DNA of 43,894 nucleotides from Roseivirga sp. UBA6061 (GTDB lineage Bacteria; Bacteroidota; Bacteroidia; Cytophagales; Cyclobacteriaceae). The DNA lies in assembly GCA_002427745.1 (NCBI GenBank), contig DIYF01000090.1, forward strand, positions 7,210 to 51,103, given 5' to 3'. Within the stretch, counting starts at the first letter, position 1; the number at the start of each line of letters is the position of its first letter. A program made the position numbers and the translations under genes. Positions 40,992-43,894 of this stretch are shown here, piece by piece. A model generated the notes under the pieces. It had not been told where the DNA came from and made no database searches. It saw only the letters and a list, made by a program, of their open reading frames with translations.

Positions 40992-41804
40992 TCATTCTTC
41001 AAAGCGCTTCTTTCCATAATGCTTACAGGCTCTCTTGCGCTTCAGGGCTTCACCAGCATCTGTATCAATTACGAAGACTACGAAACTGATAATTCCCCAG
41101 CCGACCAGCCAGCTAATCCATTCAGTATCAACGGCTATAAGCCAGATAGCAAGCCCGGTCGAGCCTAGACATATAATACCAGCCCCGATTCTGAGCGTGA
41201 TGGCCGTGAGCGGGGAGGTGCCATCATCCCATCCAGACTGACTGATTTTAGGGCTTTGCTGACAACACTTATCCAGGGCTCTGAGAAAGTGTGCTATGTT
41301 TCGCATGTTACGACCGAGAGATGTAAGACTGGCCCGTTTTGCCGTGTTGCTACGGCTGTTGATAAGCATGGTGTCAGACGACCTGATTAGCGTGATAATT
41401 TCTTCAAAACCCAGTGTTTTCGGTCCGTATTTACGAGCCCTGATCAGTCCTTCTGACTGAGAATCAATATCCCATCTATAGTGTTTTTTCATGTAGTCAA
41501 GCACAGCAGTAAACTCTCCTTTCTCCAGCTTGATCCGAATCTCAGTCATGGCAAGCTTAGCTCGTTGATATCTGTAGAGTAAAAAGGAGATAATGATAAA
41601 GGGAGGGGCAAAGGGCATCATGCCTTCTGTGTATTGGAAACTGCCATAACTGCCCGATTTGTCAAATTGACTCATGATGGCAATCAATACCAGGGAGGCC
41701 CATATAAAAGGCAATACCGGCAGATAATGTATGAACCTGGAAGCGGGGCTAAGCTTAACCCTTTTCCTTCTTGTCATACGTTCAATCGTCCGGGCGTCCA
41801 TCAT
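40992..41804 (-). CDS. Four-helix membrane protein of unknown function
   Basis: 270 residues with two pairs of membrane helices: FIHYLPVLPFIWASLVLIAIM and FAPPFIIISFLLYRY near the N-terminus, and ITLRIGAGIICLGSTGLAIWLIAV and WLVGWGIISFVVFVID near the C-terminus. Between them lies a soluble region of about 110 residues (FTAVLDYMKKHYRWDIDSQSEGLIRARKY, ITLIRSSDTMLINSRSNTAKRAS, GRNMRNIAHFLRAL). The same arrangement occurs in unnamed Bacteroidota membrane proteins. No catalytic motif is seen. The start follows the stop of a small ORF by 5 bases, so the two form an operon. A role in the envelope is inferred from topology only. Confidence 0.78.
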   Translation of the reverse strand: MMDARTIERMTRRKRVKLSPASRFIHYLPVLPFIWASLVLIAIMSQFDKSGSYGSFQYTEGMMPFAPPFIIISFLLYRYQRAKLAMTEIRIKLEKGEFTAVLDYMKKHYRWDIDSQSEGLIRARKYGPKTLGFEEIITLIRSSDTMLINSRSNTAKRASLTSLGRNMRNIAHFLRALDKCCQQSPKISQSGWDDGTSPLTAITLRIGAGIICLGSTGLAIWLIAVDTEWISWLVGWGIISFVVFVIDTDAGEALKRKRACKHYGKKRFEE

Positions 41805-41809
41805 CTGCC

Positions 41810-42004
41810 TTATCTTTTGTCTTTTTTTAACCTGCGATGCAGTTCGGCAAGTACGTCAGGCCGCCTCAGACCATTCAGCTCTTCGAGCAACTCATCAGGT
41901 TGCTTCTCATAGAATTCTCCCCACCATCTTTGAGCGAGTTTGTTCCAGATGCGCCAACCACCCGGAACTCCTTTTGCTACAAATCTTTTGACAGGCTTAC
42001 CCAT
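41810..42004 (-). CDS. Small hypothetical protein upstream of the four-helix membrane protein
   Basis: 64 residues from the ATG at 42004; a TTG at 42013 would add three. It is basic and helical, with many Trp (GGWRIWNKLAQRWWGEFYEK) and a charged tail (LAELHRRLKKDKR). The tight 5-base spacing to the next gene suggests a real, co-translated partner. No family is recognised. Absence of a signal peptide or membrane helix points to the cytoplasm or the inner face of the membrane. Confidence 0.6.
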   Translation of the reverse strand: MGKPVKRFVAKGVPGGWRIWNKLAQRWWGEFYEKQPDELLEELNGLRRPDVLAELHRRLKKDKR

Positions 42005-42044
42005 ATCCGGCAAGTTATCATTTGAGATGAATTCATCCCCATTT

Positions 42045-42893
42045 TTATTGGAAGGTCCAGAAGGTATCTTCTCTGCCGATATGCCGGATGTCTTTGAAAA
42101 AAGCTTTTGGGTTAGTGCCGGTCAGTTTCTTAAAATGATTGATAAACTGTGACTGGTCGTAGTAGTCATTTTCCAGGGCGATTCCGGTCAGAGAGTCCTG
42201 CTTCTGTTCCAACAAATAGGCATTGAGTGACTTTCTGAATTGAACGATATCAACATAGTCCTTGGCAGAGCAGCCCAGGTGCTTGTTAAAAAGTCTGAGC
42301 AGTGTTTTTCGATTGATGCTGAGCTGATCTGACAGGCAGGTAATACTCAGCTTCTGATCCGCAGCCATGATGAGCTTTACACAGCTTTTCAAAACCGGTT
42401 CAGCAAGGTCCTGAAATCTGGATTGGAAGAAGTGGTCCAGTAATTTGACTTTTTCATCCCGGGATGTCAGGGAATAAATCTGGCGGCAGTGATTTTTCAG
42501 CTCCTCACCAAAGTAATCAAAGGATTTATCGATGGGATCAGGAGAGGCAAGAGAGAGGGGACAACTTACAAAGTGATTGATACCGAGTTCTTTAAAAACA
42601 ACACCGATTTTTTGGAAGGGTGCGGTTATATAGGCCCTTCTCAGATGTTTTTGTACGCCCGAGTAAATGAAAATAAAATCGGAATTCTGGTCAGGGGAAA
42701 CAGAGGAATAGTTTTCCCCGAATTCAACTTGCGCATTTTTATAAATCGTCAAGGCATTTTTGTAGCCGGGGTAGTAAATGAACTGCTTTTTAACCGTACT
42801 ATCGGTACACTCGTGAAAATAGTAATAGGCGATATACTCCCGCAAAAGGGGACTTTCAGGCCGTTGCGTTACAAAGGTCTCAGACTGCACCAT
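42045..42893 (-). CDS. AraC-family transcriptional regulator
   Basis: 282 residues. The N-terminal 170 residues form a ligand-sensing domain related to the DUF6597/cupin type (LREYIAYYYFHEC, YYPGYKNALTIYKN, IFIYSGVQKHLRRAY, KIGVVFKELGINHF). The C-terminal 100 residues are an AraC double helix-turn-helix, SITCLSDQLSINRKTLLRLFNKHL followed by SLTGIALENDYYDQSQFINHFKKLTGTNPKAFF. It should act as a soluble transcription factor, with an unknown ligand. A 7-bp inverted repeat and two short palindromes lie directly upstream, possible self-regulatory sites. It lies upstream of the four-helix membrane protein operon on the same strand, separated by 40 bp. Confidence 0.92.
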   Translation of the reverse strand: MVQSETFVTQRPESPLLREYIAYYYFHECTDSTVKKQFIYYPGYKNALTIYKNAQVEFGENYSSVSPDQNSDFIFIYSGVQKHLRRAYITAPFQKIGVVFKELGINHFVSCPLSLASPDPIDKSFDYFGEELKNHCRQIYSLTSRDEKVKLLDHFFQSRFQDLAEPVLKSCVKLIMAADQKLSITCLSDQLSINRKTLLRLFNKHLGCSAKDYVDIVQFRKSLNAYLLEQKQDSLTGIALENDYYDQSQFINHFKKLTGTNPKAFFKDIRHIGREDTFWTFQ

Positions 42894-42894
42894 G

Positions 42895-42947
42895 GATCAA
42901 TAATAACGCATTGATCTTTTAACAGAAAAACCGGTTTGCGGTTAACC
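42895..42947. promoter_or_regulatory. Cluster of dyad elements upstream of the AraC gene
   Basis: GATCAAT at 42895-42901 and ATTGATC at 42910-42916 form a perfect inverted repeat 8 bp apart, touching the start codon. AAACCGGTTT (42928-42937) and GGTTAACC (42940-42947) are palindromes just upstream. Together they fit an autoregulated promoter region. Confidence 0.45.
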
Positions 42948-43000
42948 AACCCAAACCCTGAGTGAACCTACATACTTTGTGTCTGAGCGGATAGGATTTA

Positions 43001-43894
43001 TCAAAAGGTCTGATTTACCGGGCGCAGCATTCCGCCACGCATCACATGGGTAATAGATCTCATGTTGGCTATGTCTTTTGAAGGGTCTTTTTCCAATACG
43101 ATCAGATCTGCCATTTTTCCCCGGATCAGTGTGCCGAAGTCGTCAGACCGCTTCATGGCCATGGCACCATTGCGGGTAGCCATGGTAATAATGTCTTTGG
43201 CAGGTATGCCTGCTTCCTGCATGGCAATCATCTCATCATAGATAGAAAGGCCATGAAAAGTACCGGGGTTGCCCGCATCGGTAGCCACGGCAATTGTGAT
43301 TCCGGCTTCATGAACTTTCTTCAGGTTTGCGGCCATCCTGGCTTCATGTCCACCCAGAAAGCCTTCAAAAGCACTGATCTGGGCATCGAGGTCAACGCCA
43401 GCAGGCATAAACCCTTTAAAGGCGGTACTTGACTGCAGGAAAGCACTCATACGGTCATCGAGCACCTGATTCGGGTCTTGTACCTGGCGCAGCTCTCTGA
43501 GGGATTTATATGACTCATAATATCCTCTGATTACCGTGAGAGTAGGCAGGTAGATCACATCGTTGGTTTTGGCCAATTGAATAAACTCATCATCAATTTC
43601 CCGATCATCCACACTGTGAACCAGCACTTTGGCACCCAGTCGCAGGGCTTCCTTAGCCTCTGCCAGGCTGGTGGAATGCACAATGAGCTGGTTGCCCTGT
43701 TTTTTTACTTCATCTGCCAGGGCTCTGACACTTTCCATAAAGGTGGAGTCAGTCAAAACGATGCCCCATACTTTGATGCCTGTAGAGCCCAGGTTGCTGT
43801 GGCGCTGTACGGCCGATCTGCCAACCTCAGGAGAGCTCAGGTAGAGCATTTGTTTATCGGTACTGGTATTGAAAAAGTCCAGCATAACCTGGGG
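43001..43894 (-). CDS. Amidohydrolase family protein (5' end outside window)
   Basis: The frame is open through the right edge, so the N-terminal part with the first metal-binding His pair is missing. The visible 297 residues match the imidazolonepropionase-like amidohydrolase group (TIM-barrel metal hydrolases): a His in NQLIVHSTSLAEAKEALRLGAKVLVHSVDD, the catalytic Asp in IAVATDAGNPGTFHGLSI, and the closing ATRNGAMAMKRSDDFGTLIRGKMADLIVLEKDP. It may hydrolyse amide or ring C-N bonds in dipeptides, lactams or nucleobases. Secretion cannot be judged without the N-terminus. Confidence 0.88.
   Translation of the reverse strand, partial: PQVMLDFFNTSTDKQMLYLSSPEVGRSAVQRHSNLGSTGIKVWGIVLTDSTFMESVRALADEVKKQGNQLIVHSTSLAEAKEALRLGAKVLVHSVDDREIDDEFIQLAKTNDVIYLPTLTVIRGYYESYKSLRELRQVQDPNQVLDDRMSAFLQSSTAFKGFMPAGVDLDAQISAFEGFLGGHEARMAANLKKVHEAGITIAVATDAGNPGTFHGLSIYDEMIAMQEAGIPAKDIITMATRNGAMAMKRSDDFGTLIRGKMADLIVLEKDPSKDIANMRSITHVMRGGMLRPVNQTF

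Noticed and set aside
1..43894. CRISPR arrays, tRNA or rRNA genes, insertion sequences, integrases or prophage genes
   Set aside because: None was recognised on either strand; the only regular repeats are the coding Ig units and the internal repeats of the solenoid genes.

Overview
The window looks like chromosomal DNA of a Bacteroidota bacterium, most likely a marine-type Cytophagales member; genus and species cannot be fixed from it. The grounds are C-terminal sorting domains of the type IX secretion system (T9SS), lipoproteins with DUF4252, DUF1080, DUF1573 and LruC/DUF4842-type domains, several TTG starts, few purine-rich ribosome sites, and promoter-like TAnnTTTG elements of the Bacteroidota type. 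No tRNA, rRNA, CRISPR array, transposase, integrase or phage gene was seen, so the gene content reads as ordinary core plus lineage-specific chromosome rather than an island.

Layout. 1-1305: 3' end of a secreted adhesin-like protein with 303-bp tandem Ig repeats, closed by a bidirectional terminator facing an M3 oligopeptidase gene (1381-3417). 3.8-10.4 kb: two tandem paralogous giant T9SS cargo proteins with beta-solenoid-like repeats. 10.4-16.3 kb: a CHRD-like lipoprotein, an LruC-domain lipoprotein, trpS, a DUF1573 protein and an unrecognised secreted protein. 16.5-20.1 kb: two tandem polyphosphate kinase 2 genes, then what appears to be one TPR-CPBP membrane protease gene split by a frameshift. 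20.1-22.2 kb: truC-like, ywbE and two small unrecognised envelope proteins. 22.2-25.0 kb: a three-gene pntAB transhydrogenase operon, followed by a PaiA-like acetyltransferase, a small lipoprotein resembling the FtsH periplasmic domain, and a membrane-bound AraC-type regulator. 27.4-36.1 kb: a secreted dimeric-barrel protein, a YfcC transporter, a sigma/anti-sigma-like/DUF4252 cassette, a TruA-like enzyme, a Kelch/IPT lipoprotein coupled to an outer-membrane barrel, and a DUF1080 lipoprotein. 36.3-43.9 kb: a large Tat-exported multicopper oxidase, a MATE exporter, a small membrane-protein operon, an AraC regulator and a truncated amidohydrolase.

Genes that probably work together: the three pnt genes; the ECF sigma, anti-sigma-like and DUF4252 genes, which overlap by 14 and 4 bases; the barrel and Kelch/IPT lipoprotein, which share a TGATG junction; the two PPK2 genes; and the 67-residue-scale ORF with the four-helix membrane protein downstream of it. 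The clearest items for a second look are the apparent frameshift in the TPR-CPBP gene, the free-standing FtsH-periplasmic-domain-like lipoprotein, the barrel-less duplicated plug-like protein, the tandem PPK2 pair, the tandem solenoid cargo pair, and several strong intergenic dyads.
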